Source: CAZYTM01 sp964649725 (GTDB lineage Bacteria; Desulfobacterota; Desulfuromonadia; Geobacterales; Geobacteraceae). Taken from it: a stretch of 64,000 nucleotides of DNA. Below are positions 34,522-42,519 of this stretch, one piece after another. Each line of letters begins with the position of its first letter. The first letter of the stretch is position 1. The DNA lies in the NCBI GenBank assembly GCA_964649725.1, contig CAZYTM010000005.1:124001-188000 (forward strand), given 5' to 3'. The notes beneath the pieces are model-generated. The model was not told the origin of the DNA and ran no database searches. It saw only the letters and a program-made list of their open reading frames with translations. Position numbers and translations under genes: made by a program.

Positions 34522-35283
34522 TTACTTGTTCAGGTAACCGTACTCTTCCCGGAAATAGTCGAATACCCTCTGTACTTCGGGTGTTGGTCTCCCCTTGGTC
34601 ACCACGATAATCGGGCTGACCATCGCGGGGACCTTAGGTGTATGGATATTGCTGGTCGCCATACCGAGTGGATTGACACCGATCGCTCCCGGTGTGGCAG
34701 CTACCGTATCCCGGATGCTCTGGTAGTTGGTTACCCGGCGCGCTTTGCTGGTCACCGCTTCACCATCCAGGATCGCCTTGGTGAATCTGCTGTTCTGCCC
34801 CGGCGTACTGCTCCCCCAGACCACCACAATAGGTTTGTTCGCCCCTCCGACATCCTTCCAGTTGGTGATCTTGCCGGTGAATATCTTTTTCAGCTGCTCT
34901 TTGGAAAGCTGGGGGATCTTGTTTGACTTGTGCAGAAAAACCACGGTCCGGGTCACGGTCAGATCGAGTTTCTGCAGCGAACTGGGATTCACCGTATACC
35001 CTTCCTTGGCCACCCCCTTGATCATATCTTCAAGCGATACCGCTCCGGTCGCCACATCCGCACGCCCTTCCAGCAGGGCGATCAGCCCCCTGTACGGGGT
35101 GCTCTGGGTGATGGAGAGGGTCAAGCCGGTATCCTTTTCGAAATGCTCCTTCATCGGCGCAAAGACTGTGGAGATGGCAGCGCCCCCCCCCTCGACCCTT
35201 ATAACTGCACCATAAGTCGGTAATACTGGCACGGCAGAAAGGAGTAGCGAGACCACCATGGTCATGAAAACTATTTGTTTCAT
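34522..35283 (-). CDS. PstS-like periplasmic substrate-binding protein
   Basis: The 253-residue protein from ATG 35283 (GAGGTGGAT upstream) has a signal peptide ending near VLPTYG and a periplasmic binding fold of the phosphate-binding type (GGAAISTVFAPMKEHFEKDTG, GRADVATGAVSLEDM, KKIFTGKITNWKDVGG, TPGAIGVNPLG). No ABC permease or ATPase gene is nearby. Instead it lies between a cytochrome gene and a chemoreceptor gene in one direction, so it could serve as a ligand-capturing accessory of the receptor. Phosphate or another oxyanion is a possible ligand. Confidence 0.85.
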   Translation of the reverse strand: MKQIVFMTMVVSLLLSAVPVLPTYGAVIRVEGGGAAISTVFAPMKEHFEKDTGLTLSITQSTPYRGLIALLEGRADVATGAVSLEDMIKGVAKEGYTVNPSSLQKLDLTVTRTVVFLHKSNKIPQLSKEQLKKIFTGKITNWKDVGGANKPIVVVWGSSTPGQNSRFTKAILDGEAVTSKARRVTNYQSIRDTVAATPGAIGVNPLGMATSNIHTPKVPAMVSPIIVVTKGRPTPEVQRVFDYFREEYGYLNK

Positions 35284-35317
35284 ATCCACCTCGGCTGTTG
35301 AGCAGTGGTTGTATAAG

Positions 35318-35686
35318 CTACTTTGCCGCCTCGTCGAGGAGGAAGTTCATCAGGTCAACAGTCGCCTTTACTTCCTGCTTGTTCATGTTCGAGTCAGGCT
35401 TGCGCAGCATCTTGACCCCATAGGCCTTGGTGGCGTTCCGATCGAACGGCTGTCCGGAGATCGGGGCGATACCGGTAGACAATGAGACAATGGTCCGTTC
35501 ATGGGTGTGACATTTGGCACACTTGGCCTTGAAAACCTCAAAGTTCGCCTTCATGGCTGGCGGCCAGCCGGTAGGGTCGAGGCGCATATTGTCCCCTTTG
35601 CCGATCACCTTCAGGGCTGCGAAACTCGTTGTAGCTGACAGCACCAGCAGACTGCAGACAATTACCAGACCTTGTACTACTCTCAT
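35318..35686 (-). CDS. Periplasmic monohaem cytochrome c
   Basis: The 122-residue protein has a signal peptide ending near TTSFA and one haem-binding CAKCH at 56-60. M93 in GVKMLRKP is a plausible sixth ligand, as in class I cytochromes. It lies 34 bases upstream of the PstS-like gene and 41 bases downstream of the cytochrome-porin gene, all in the same direction, suggesting one transcript. It could pass electrons between the porin haem and inner-membrane carriers. Confidence 0.88.
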   Translation of the reverse strand: MRVVQGLVIVCSLLVLSATTSFAALKVIGKGDNMRLDPTGWPPAMKANFEVFKAKCAKCHTHERTIVSLSTGIAPISGQPFDRNATKAYGVKMLRKPDSNMNKQEVKATVDLMNFLLDEAAK

Positions 35687-35727
35687 TTTACTATCCCCCT
35701 TGCCGGGCGTACCCGGATTTAATGTCT

Positions 35728-37062
35728 CTAAAAACTGAGCAACAGCGCCAGCTGGGTAATACGATTGATGGTGTTGGTTGCAGCTACCCCTTCATACTTG
35801 TATTCCAGCACCAGTTTGGTGTTCTGTAACGGTGCATAGGCTACGGCCGGGATGTAACGACGGGTGATCCCCAGGTCATCCTCCTGATATTCATATCGGA
35901 AGGTAGCTATCAGGTTGGTATCAAACTGGTATCCTGCCTCGGCTGAAAACGCATAGGTCTCGACCTCGCTGCCACTGGCAAGGAAGTTCGGATTGGTATC
36001 TCGCCCGGTAACTCCGCTCAACTTGCCACGGAAAGCCTTGTAGTACATGTCGACATCGCCACCGGCACGGTAGAAATGGTTGGTCTTGTCCGCTATGCCG
36101 CCAGCCAGTGTGGCATTCCTGCCGGAATAGCCATAGAGACCGATGACAAAGGAGAGATAATCCCAGATACTGTCATTCTCCAGGTCGATATCAGGTTCTT
36201 CGCCAAGGAAGTCGGCACCCCCCAGTTTGAAGGAGAGGTGGCCATACCCCTCCTTGCTGTTGTCGCCGTTCCGGTCAACCACGCCAGCTGCGACAAATAC
36301 CCGGTGGCCGAGCAGGCTGTTGATTTCCAGGGCATCGGCCGGGGCGTCAACCGAAAAGGTCGATCTGCCGACCCTGTAGGAGAGCGGGGCCGGGGTGGTG
36401 ATGGTCACCTTGTTGCTGGTCTTCCATAGACTCAGCTGGGGGCGCAGTCTGCCAACCCGGAAGTTGATCGGGGTATTGAAGGCATGCCGCCAGAGGGCGA
36501 ATAGCTCGGATACATTCGGTGATGTACTGGCGGCCGTATTGGCGGCCAACGGGTCGTAACGCCCCTGGGTATAGGCATTGTAGTTGGCATAAAAGCCGGC
36601 CTTGTCCCGGAAAGAACCACCACCCTGCAAAGCCAGTGCCCGCGAGGTAAGATCCCAGGTATTGCCATCCGCTGCATGCTCGTTATAGGCAAGATCTATG
36701 GCTGCGGTGAAAGATATCGGCAGCTGTTCAGGTATGCCGGAGAGGATGATAGCTTCATTCTGCAGCACTCCACCACCCTTTTCCGCCCCATCCTTGGCCG
36801 GTGTGCCGCTATCTGCTATTGTGTCAGCAGCCTTGGCCGGGAGAGCCCCCTTCTTCAGGGCAGCTTTGTTGCTGTAGACAAAACCGTTCTTGCGAAATGC
36901 TTCGCCATATTCGTTCAGTTCCGGGGCGATGGTATGGCAGGTGGTACATTCTGCCTTGTGCATGCGGGTAAAGGCGGCGATGGCGTGAGCATCATCTGCA
37001 TCAACCAGGATCAGGGCCATGCCGGAAAGCAGAAGAAGCGACAGGATGTAACGCTGAGACAT
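35728..37062 (-). CDS. Outer membrane cytochrome-porin fusion (Cyc2-like)
   Basis: The 444-residue protein has a signal peptide (about 1-28), then a single haem motif CTTCH at 39-43 in the context HTIAPELNEYGEAFRKNGF. That context closely matches the N-terminus of Cyc2-type fused cytochrome-porins. From about residue 110 onward it is a beta barrel with alternating aromatic strands and ends in a terminal Phe (LALLLSF), the outer-membrane-insertion signal. Cyc2 proteins carry electrons across the outer membrane with one haem inside a porin. A plain porin with a haem plug of other function is the alternative. It diverges from the 10-haem lipoprotein gene. Confidence 0.78.
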   Translation of the reverse strand: MSQRYILSLLLLSGMALILVDADDAHAIAAFTRMHKAECTTCHTIAPELNEYGEAFRKNGFVYSNKAALKKGALPAKAADTIADSGTPAKDGAEKGGGVLQNEAIILSGIPEQLPISFTAAIDLAYNEHAADGNTWDLTSRALALQGGGSFRDKAGFYANYNAYTQGRYDPLAANTAASTSPNVSELFALWRHAFNTPINFRVGRLRPQLSLWKTSNKVTITTPAPLSYRVGRSTFSVDAPADALEINSLLGHRVFVAAGVVDRNGDNSKEGYGHLSFKLGGADFLGEEPDIDLENDSIWDYLSFVIGLYGYSGRNATLAGGIADKTNHFYRAGGDVDMYYKAFRGKLSGVTGRDTNPNFLASGSEVETYAFSAEAGYQFDTNLIATFRYEYQEDDLGITRRYIPAVAYAPLQNTKLVLEYKYEGVAATNTINRITQLALLLSF

Positions 37063-37279
37063 TACCTTCCTCCTATTTAATATAAGCAGTAATTTTAATC
37101 TTCCTGTTGCGGAAATATTTCCATTCTGCAGAGAATAAATTATTACACCAATACCAGTGATTAGTCAATCATACAGAGGCGACAAGGATAAAAAGAGAAG
37201 GAATAAAAATTCAACTACGAATTTTGGCGCAGAAATGATATAGATATCTAATAATAATCTCCACCCGGAGGGCTAATGA
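37063..37279. promoter_or_regulatory. Divergent regulatory region between the cytochrome-porin and 10-haem genes
   Basis: This AT-rich 217-base stretch must hold both promoters. It contains two perfect palindromes, GGAAATATTTCC (37111-37122) and TAGATATCTA (37241-37250), either of which could be an operator. I found no GEMM riboswitch and no convincing sigma-54 site. Immediately before the 10-haem ATG, GGAGGGCTA is followed by a four-codon overlapping frame starting at 37275 and ending in TAA. Confidence 0.4.
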
Positions 37280-39073
37280 ATGCGCACTAAGCTTTTCTCG
37301 ACAGTTTTTTTGTCAATGATCTTTATCTCCCTGCTGGCAGGTTGCGGCAACAACCAGATAGGTCCGGCAACGAGCGGCTCTACTCTGGTCGACTCCGAGC
37401 CATGTATAGGGTGCCACGACACAGCAGTCTCTCCGGTCACCGGTGCATTGATAGCTGATGAATGGCGTGACTCCTTCCACAACACGGCTACCCTGGGGAA
37501 AAAGGTACCTGGTGCCGGCGCCAGCTGTCGCGACTGCCATGAGCCCAACGCCGGCCATCCGAACAGCTGCGGCAGCTGCCACGGTGGCAGCGCCCCGGTC
37601 AGCAGCAACAACCGCCATGACGTAACACTTAACCCTGATACCGAGCAGAAGTGTCTCCGTTGCCATAGCAGCAGACTCCTTGGCGCCCCCCACTTCAACG
37701 ACTACACCGCTGCGAGCCATGACGCCCAGTTTGTCGACCTGCAGAATGCCGGTAAATGCAGGAACTGCCACAACCCGCATAAGATCAATGTAACGCAGGA
37801 GGCTAAGGATTGGGCCCTGTCAGCCCATGGCGACGTCAAGGGGGTCGCCTGGTCGAACCGCGATTTCAAAGCCAACAAGAGCTGCCTCACATGCCATACC
37901 GCAACCGGCTATATCAATTATGTCACCAGCAACTTCAGCTTCGCCTCCACGGCCCTCTCTGCCAGTGAGACCTATGGAGTACTAAGCTGCAATGCCTGCC
38001 ATACCAGCTATGACTTTAAAAGGAGTGTCCGCAGCGTTCCGCAGCATATTGCCCCCTACAATGGCGGTCTCAGCCCGAAAACCTTCCCTGATGTCGGCCA
38101 GTCGAACATCTGTATCCCTTGCCATGCAGGCCGGGAGAGTGGCGACTCGGTGCTCGCCGTTACCGACTTTACCAATGCCAGCTTTAAAAATTCCCACTAT
38201 ATGGCAGCTGCCGGGCTTATGTACATGACCGTCGGCTTCAAGAACTTCACCTCGGCCAATGCGGTGATCGGTACCAGTACTTACGGCAAGAGCCTCTCCC
38301 CTGACACTAGTGTCCCTGGTGGTGTCAGCGGCGGCGTCAGCAGCACGCACCGCAAACTTGGCTTACCTACCATCAATGGCTACAAGGCCTACTTTGTCCC
38401 TGGTAATCTGGACAGCAACGGACCTTGCGTCATCTGCCACTTGAATGGTTACAACAACAGCCGCATCTCCCGGACATCTAGCCATACCCTGGCTATCAAC
38501 AGTGACGCCTTCACCCAGGTATGTGTCATCTGCCACACCGCCGAAGGTGGTACCGCTCTGACCGCGACCAACTTCCAGAGAATCTTCCTCGAACCGCAAA
38601 AAGAGGGGTTCCTGGAGGCGCTTAAACTGGCCGTTACACTGCTGGCAAACTACAACATCAAGTACGACCAGGCCAAAAACCCCTATTTCTACGACCTGGC
38701 CATTGACCCGACCGGCAAGACCGCTGTGAAGGACTGGACCAGAGGGACCAATAATCAGGCTTTCGGCAGAAAGATGATGGGAGCCTGCTACAACATCAAT
38801 CTGCTCACCCGTGATCCGGCCGCCTATCTCCATGCCCGGACCTTCACCCGGCGGCTCATCTATGACAGCATCGACTTCCTCGACGACGGCAGGATGAACC
38901 TCTCTGCCGGCGCCACAGCCCTGGCCACCTTCCCGGCCATCTATGGCAAAGGGGCTGCCGCCTTTACCGATAATACCCTGACCACATTAGCCCCCGGAAC
39001 CACAGAAAGCATGGTCTACCTGATCGGCTGGAGCCGTACCACCGGCAGCTGGAATACCGTGGAACGGCCATAG
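37280..39073 (+). CDS. Ten-haem c-type cytochrome lipoprotein
   Basis: The 597-residue protein has a lipoprotein signal with lipobox LLAGC (C22). Ten CxxCH motifs start at residues 42, 83, 97, 125, 160, 202, 237, 278, 383 and 415. The C-terminal 180 residues contain no haem motif and may form a separate docking or folding domain. It is presumably lipid-anchored on the periplasmic or outer face of the outer membrane and acts in extracellular or periplasmic electron transfer. The start is set by GGAGG eight bases before the ATG. It diverges from the cytochrome-porin gene and ends at a strong terminator. Confidence 0.92.
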   Translation: MRTKLFSTVFLSMIFISLLAGCGNNQIGPATSGSTLVDSEPCIGCHDTAVSPVTGALIADEWRDSFHNTATLGKKVPGAGASCRDCHEPNAGHPNSCGSCHGGSAPVSSNNRHDVTLNPDTEQKCLRCHSSRLLGAPHFNDYTAASHDAQFVDLQNAGKCRNCHNPHKINVTQEAKDWALSAHGDVKGVAWSNRDFKANKSCLTCHTATGYINYVTSNFSFASTALSASETYGVLSCNACHTSYDFKRSVRSVPQHIAPYNGGLSPKTFPDVGQSNICIPCHAGRESGDSVLAVTDFTNASFKNSHYMAAAGLMYMTVGFKNFTSANAVIGTSTYGKSLSPDTSVPGGVSGGVSSTHRKLGLPTINGYKAYFVPGNLDSNGPCVICHLNGYNNSRISRTSSHTLAINSDAFTQVCVICHTAEGGTALTATNFQRIFLEPQKEGFLEALKLAVTLLANYNIKYDQAKNPYFYDLAIDPTGKTAVKDWTRGTNNQAFGRKMMGACYNINLLTRDPAAYLHARTFTRRLIYDSIDFLDDGRMNLSAGATALATFPAIYGKGAAAFTDNTLTTLAPGTTESMVYLIGWSRTTGSWNTVERP

Positions 39074-39099
39074 CCATTCAACTTCACTCTGCTGAACCG

Positions 39100-39135
39100 A
39101 AAATGCCCCGCCTTTGCAAAGCGGGGCATTTTTTA
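39100..39135. terminator. Bidirectional terminator between the 10-haem and LEA-2 genes
   Basis: A perfect 12-base stem (AAAATGCCCCGC at 39100-39111 with its complement at 39121-39132) ends in T runs on both strands. It overlaps the stop region of the minus-strand LEA-2 gene. Confidence 0.93.
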
Positions 39136-39630
39136 TTGACCGAGGAAGATATCGCCGAGCCGGCGGAGTATATTGGACGGGCGGTACTGCTTGGGGATGG
39201 CAAAGGTAGAACGCTTCTCGAGCGGGATTGTCAGCCTGCCAAGTGGGGTGTCGAGATCGAGCCCCGCCTGCAGCTGATAAGGGATCCGCTCCGGATCTGG
39301 TGAGCGGCGCAAGATATCGAGCAGGTCGTGATAGCTGATACGTAGCGGCAGACGGAGGTCAGTCGCCATTTTGGGCGGAAAATCGCGGCGTACCCGGTCC
39401 CCACCCTTGAGCAGCGGCAGATCGAGCAGCTGCACCTGGTAGCTGTTCCCCAGCAGAGTGACCGCATAACTGTTAGGGTTGGTGACAGTGAGAAATATAT
39501 CCATCTCCAGACCGGCAGTATCAAGACTGGTGACTGTCACACCCCTTACCGCCACCTCAGGTGCGGTAACGAAATGCGAGCACCCTCCAAGGAGAAGTAT
39601 CATTGTGATAAGTGCCAATTTGGCGCGCAT
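39133..39630 (-). CDS. LEA type 2 family lipoprotein
   Basis: From ATG 39630 (AGGAGAG upstream) the 165-residue protein has a lipoprotein signal with lipobox LLGGC and a single LEA-2/WHy-like domain. The domain is seen in VTVTSLDTAGLEMDIFLTVTNPNSYAVTLLGNSYQV, read here in pieces: LDIFLTVTNPN-type core, then PLRISYHDLLDIL. Such proteins are periplasmic or outer-membrane-facing beta sandwiches of unknown role, linked to stress. The longer frame to 39690 would run through the upstream terminator hairpin, so it was rejected. Confidence 0.82.
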   Translation of the reverse strand: MRAKLALITMILLLGGCSHFVTAPEVAVRGVTVTSLDTAGLEMDIFLTVTNPNSYAVTLLGNSYQVQLLDLPLLKGGDRVRRDFPPKMATDLRLPLRISYHDLLDILRRSPDPERIPYQLQAGLDLDTPLGRLTIPLEKRSTFAIPKQYRPSNILRRLGDIFLGQ

Positions 39631-39640
39631 AGACTCTCCT

Positions 39641-39668
39641 AAAAAAAACGGAGCCCGCTGGCTCCGTT
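39641..39668 (-). terminator. Rho-independent terminator after the lytic transglycosylase gene
   Basis: AACGGAGCC (39647-39655) pairs with GGCTCCGTT (39660-39668). On the minus strand eight T residues follow. It lies directly before the LEA-2 ribosome site. Confidence 0.9.
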
Positions 39669-39695
39669 CAACTAATTTGTTTATTACCACCCCTT

Positions 39696-40340
39696 TCAGG
39701 AAGGGCGGTTGATCTTGTAGCGGGGCATGGCCGCCAACTTCTCCTTATTCTGCATGCCATCGATAATCTCTTTACGGAACTGGCGCCGTTTTGCCTCATA
39801 GGCATCGGCGGCCGGACCAACACCGCAGTAGAGCTTCTTGGCCCTTACCAGATCCCCCCTGGCCATCGCCATCTTGGTAGTCAGCTCCCGTACCGCGGCG
39901 TCGGCACATTTTTCGTCGTTCTCCATATCTTCCGGTGAATAGCCGTGACTCTTGGCCCGGCTCGGCATCAACTGCCAGACGCCTAGCGCCCCTCTGGAGG
40001 AGATCGATTTACCTGAGAGACCATGGCCACCGGTCTCTGCCAGGGCAATTTCCGCTATGTCGATAGGCATGAACTGGGTCCCCAGTGTCTTCAGGTAACA
40101 TAGCGCCGCAAGCCAGCGGGCTCGCTGTGGATCGGTGCGGCGGGCAAAAGCATCGGCTATTGCAGGGATCTGCCTTTTCCGCTCTTCCAGATTGACCCCC
40201 TTCTCCATGACACGGCGGATCTCCTTGTCCAACTCCGACTCCCCGGCATGGATCTGGTTCAAAGAAGTACGGACATGCGACTGGTCGCACGAAACACTGA
40301 GCAGCAGCATTGCTGCCAAAATCATCATCTTTTTTCGCAT
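39696..40340 (-). CDS. Lytic murein transglycosylase (SLT domain), lipoprotein
   Basis: The 214-residue protein has a lipoprotein-like signal ending SVSC (C18). The C-terminal half is an SLT fold: IAEIALAETGGHGLSGK holds the probable catalytic Glu, followed by RGALGVWQLMPSRAKSHGYSPED. These enzymes cleave peptidoglycan glycan strands to 1,6-anhydro ends. The usual ES motif is replaced by ETGG, as in some families. It has an unusually long leader with its own strong promoter (40615-40643). Confidence 0.82.
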   Translation of the reverse strand: MRKKMMILAAMLLLSVSCDQSHVRTSLNQIHAGESELDKEIRRVMEKGVNLEERKRQIPAIADAFARRTDPQRARWLAALCYLKTLGTQFMPIDIAEIALAETGGHGLSGKSISSRGALGVWQLMPSRAKSHGYSPEDMENDEKCADAAVRELTTKMAMARGDLVRAKKLYCGVGPAADAYEAKRRQFRKEIIDGMQNKEKLAAMPRYKINRPS

Positions 40341-40442
40341 AGTTGTTTTTTTGTCGGTTTTTTCGGCTTTGCCGGACGGCCCATGGACCCTCGGAATATT
40401 CAGGAAATAACGTTTCCGGCCATAACTCCTTTCGTTTGATGT

Positions 40443-40479
40443 AGAAGCCTATCTCATCCCTCTCTGGGATGCGGCTTCT
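40443..40479 (-). other. Imperfect hairpin in the transglycosylase leader
   Basis: Outer arms AGAAGCC/GGCTTCT and inner arms CATCCC/GGGATG are separated by small bulges. The hairpin lies about 100 bases before the transglycosylase start. Confidence 0.5.
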
Positions 40480-40548
40480 CCATAACATGATGTGGTAAAT
40501 TACACCTGCAACTGCACAGTTACGATCTTTTACCAGTAGTAAACTGCC

Positions 40549-40581
40549 AAAAACGCCAAAAGGCCCCAGTCAGGGACCTTT
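40549..40581 (-). terminator. Terminator-like hairpin: end of trp operon or attenuator
   Basis: On the minus strand AAAGGTCCC pairs with GGGGCCTTT (one G-U pair, loop of five) and is followed by TTGGCGTTTTT. It lies about 120 bases after the trpB stop and could end the trp transcript. It also lies only about 30-50 bases after the start predicted from the promoter at 40615-40643. Confidence 0.65.
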
Positions 40582-40614
40582 CCCATACCCTTTACTATTT
40601 GTTCAGGGTATTTC

Positions 40615-40643
40615 CTTATACTATAGAATAATTACAGTGTCAA
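40615..40643 (-). promoter_or_regulatory. Strong sigma-70 promoter between trpB and the lytic transglycosylase
   Basis: On the minus strand a perfect TTGACA (40638-40643) and TATAAG (40615-40620, five of six) are spaced by exactly 17 bases. Transcription would start near 40608 and read towards the lytic transglycosylase gene. Confidence 0.7.
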
Positions 40644-40698
40644 CCCTTTTTTTGCATTTTACCTGTAATTTCAGCATGTTGGCCCCACATTGCTCTTG

Positions 40699-41892
40699 TC
40701 AACCGAGTGTCACCCCCATCGCTTCGGCAACAGTATGGATATCCTTGTCGCCACGGCCGGAGAGGCAGACGATTATGCTCTTGTCACGCGACAGTTTTGG
40801 CGCCAGTTTGCGCAGATAAGCAATAGCATGAGCAGATTCGAGGGCCGGCAGAATCCCCTCTTCCCTGGTAAGCAGCTGAAATCCTTCCAGCGCCTCGGTA
40901 TCGGTCACCGAGACATACTCGGCGCGGCCTGTCTCCTTGAGCCATGCATGCTCCGGACCGACCCCCGGATAGTCGAGTCCGGCCGATATCGAGTGGGCAT
41001 GCGCTATCTGGCCATGCTCATCCTGTAGCAGATAGGTTTTGTTACCATGCAGCACACCCACGCTGCCGGCACACAGAGGAGCTGCATGACGGCCGCTGGA
41101 GATACCGTGACCTTCCGCCTCGACACCGATAAATCGGACCGAACGGTCATTGAGAAAAGGGTAGAATAGCCCCAGGGCATTACTCCCCCCCCCTACCGCA
41201 GCGACCAGATAATCAGGGAGACGGCCCTCAAGAGTGCGATGCTGCATCTTCGCTTCGCGCCCGATGATAGACTGGAAATCACGCACCATCATCGGATAGG
41301 GGTGCGGACCGGCCACTGTGCCTATCACATAGAAGGTAGAATCCACATAGGTGACCCAGTTGCGCAGCGCCTCATTCATGGCGTCCTTGAGAGTAGCAGT
41401 ACCGGCCGTCACCGGTGTCACCCTGGCCCCCAGCAGCTTCATCCGGAAGACATTGAGGGACTGGCGGTGGATATCCTCCTCCCCCATGAAGACTTCGCAC
41501 TCCATGCCGAACAGCGCGGCGATGGTAGCAGTCGCTACCCCGTGCTGACCGGCGCCGGTCTCGGCAATGACCCGTTTCTTCCCCATCCGTTTGGCTAACA
41601 GCCCCTGGCCGATAGTATTGTTCACCTTGTGGGCGCCGGTATGGTTCAGGTCCTCCCGCTTCAGGTAGATCTTTGCCCCACCAAGCAGTCTGGTCAGTTT
41701 CTCGGCATAATAGAGCGGATTCGGCCGCCCCACATATTGGCGGAGATAGAAGTTGAACTCCTCCTTGAACTCCTTGTCATGGCGAAAGTGCCGATAGGCC
41801 TCTTCCAGCTCGAACAGGGCCGGCATCAGGGTTTCAGAGACATAGCGGCCGCCGAACTGGCCGAAATGGCCGTTTTTATCGGGATATTTCAT
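40699..41892 (-). CDS. trpB: Tryptophan synthase beta subunit (TrpB1)
   Basis: TrpB condenses indole and serine with pyridoxal phosphate. The 397-residue protein is of normal size; GQFGGRYVSETLMPAL lies at 11-26 and the PLP lysine is K89 in HTGAHKVNN. AETGAGQHGVATA and GGGSNA (phosphate cup) are intact. The gene is last in trpE-G-D-C-B2-F-B and overlaps trpF by four bases. Its partner trpA is not adjacent but lies at 31284-32084. Confidence 0.97.
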   Translation of the reverse strand: MKYPDKNGHFGQFGGRYVSETLMPALFELEEAYRHFRHDKEFKEEFNFYLRQYVGRPNPLYYAEKLTRLLGGAKIYLKREDLNHTGAHKVNNTIGQGLLAKRMGKKRVIAETGAGQHGVATATIAALFGMECEVFMGEEDIHRQSLNVFRMKLLGARVTPVTAGTATLKDAMNEALRNWVTYVDSTFYVIGTVAGPHPYPMMVRDFQSIIGREAKMQHRTLEGRLPDYLVAAVGGGSNALGLFYPFLNDRSVRFIGVEAEGHGISSGRHAAPLCAGSVGVLHGNKTYLLQDEHGQIAHAHSISAGLDYPGVGPEHAWLKETGRAEYVSVTDTEALEGFQLLTREEGILPALESAHAIAYLRKLAPKLSRDKSIIVCLSGRGDKDIHTVAEAMGVTLG

Positions 41893-42506
41893 GGCATAAA
41901 ACCCTTTGCATTACGGATGAATTCCTGCACCTTCTCCTGCTCCTTCCTTCCCGGCGTGGCTTCCACACCGCTGGAGACGTCGACGCCATATGGCCTGACC
42001 CGGGCAACAGCCGCGCCGACATTCTCCGGAGTCAGCCCCCCGGCCAGGATTATCGGCCCATACTCCCTGGCTGTTGCAGCAATCTCCCAATTAAAGGTTT
42101 TGCCTGTGCCGCCATGGGCATCAGGCGACCAGGCATCAAGCAGATAGCCCGCTACCCGGTAGTTGCGCAACGGTTCCAGACTGGTGATATCCTTGACCCG
42201 GAATGCCTTGATCACCCTCCGGTTTACTGCCGCACAGAAATCGGGTGGCTCGTCGCCATGGAGCTGGACCAGATCGAGACGGCATGCTTCGGTTATCGTA
42301 TTGACCTGCTGTAGCGGGACATCGACAAAGAGGCCGACCGCCTGAACAAATGGCGGCAGCACCCGGATTACCTCGGCTGCCTGCTCCGGGAAGATATGCC
42401 GGGGCGAAGCAGGGTGGAAGACGAAGCCGAGCGCATCTGCACCGGCTGCTACCGCCTGCAGGGCATCCTCGATATTGGTGATACCGCAGATCTTGACCCT
42501 GACCAT
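41889..42506 (-). CDS. trpF: Phosphoribosylanthranilate isomerase
   Basis: TrpF performs the Amadori rearrangement in tryptophan synthesis. From ATG 42506 it has 205 residues, starting MVRVKICGITN with the catalytic Cys in KICGIT. VQLHGDE and the conserved late LAGGLTPENV are present. A longer frame to 42551 would begin inside a repeat-rich spacer. No good ribosome site precedes the ATG, so the start is the least certain part. It overlaps trpB by four bases. Confidence 0.94.
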   Translation of the reverse strand: MVRVKICGITNIEDALQAVAAGADALGFVFHPASPRHIFPEQAAEVIRVLPPFVQAVGLFVDVPLQQVNTITEACRLDLVQLHGDEPPDFCAAVNRRVIKAFRVKDITSLEPLRNYRVAGYLLDAWSPDAHGGTGKTFNWEIAATAREYGPIILAGGLTPENVGAAVARVRPYGVDVSSGVEATPGRKEQEKVQEFIRNAKGFMP

Positions 42507-42519
42507 ATGATTAGTGACC

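Larger units (their letters stand above)
40341..40698 (-). other. Long leader region of the lytic transglycosylase gene
   Basis: These 358 bases have no gene on the usual scale. On the minus strand they hold, in order, a strong promoter (40615-40643), a terminator-like hairpin (40549-40581), a long imperfect hairpin (40443-40479) and two tiny frames with ribosome sites. One frame is at 40400-40423 (7 codons, after AAAGGAGTT). The other is at 40325-40384 (19 codons, starting MGRPAKPKKP, after GAGGG), and it overlaps the transglycosylase start. Confidence 0.5.

Noticed and set aside
37063..37279. A second GEMM riboswitch upstream of the multihaem cytochrome
   Set aside because: The conserved AAACC...GGGACGNAAAGCC core is absent on both strands.
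37275..37289. Four-codon frame overlapping the 10-haem cytochrome start
   Set aside because: It arises from an ATG five bases before the real start and ends at once; the ribosome site spacing fits the cytochrome ATG better.
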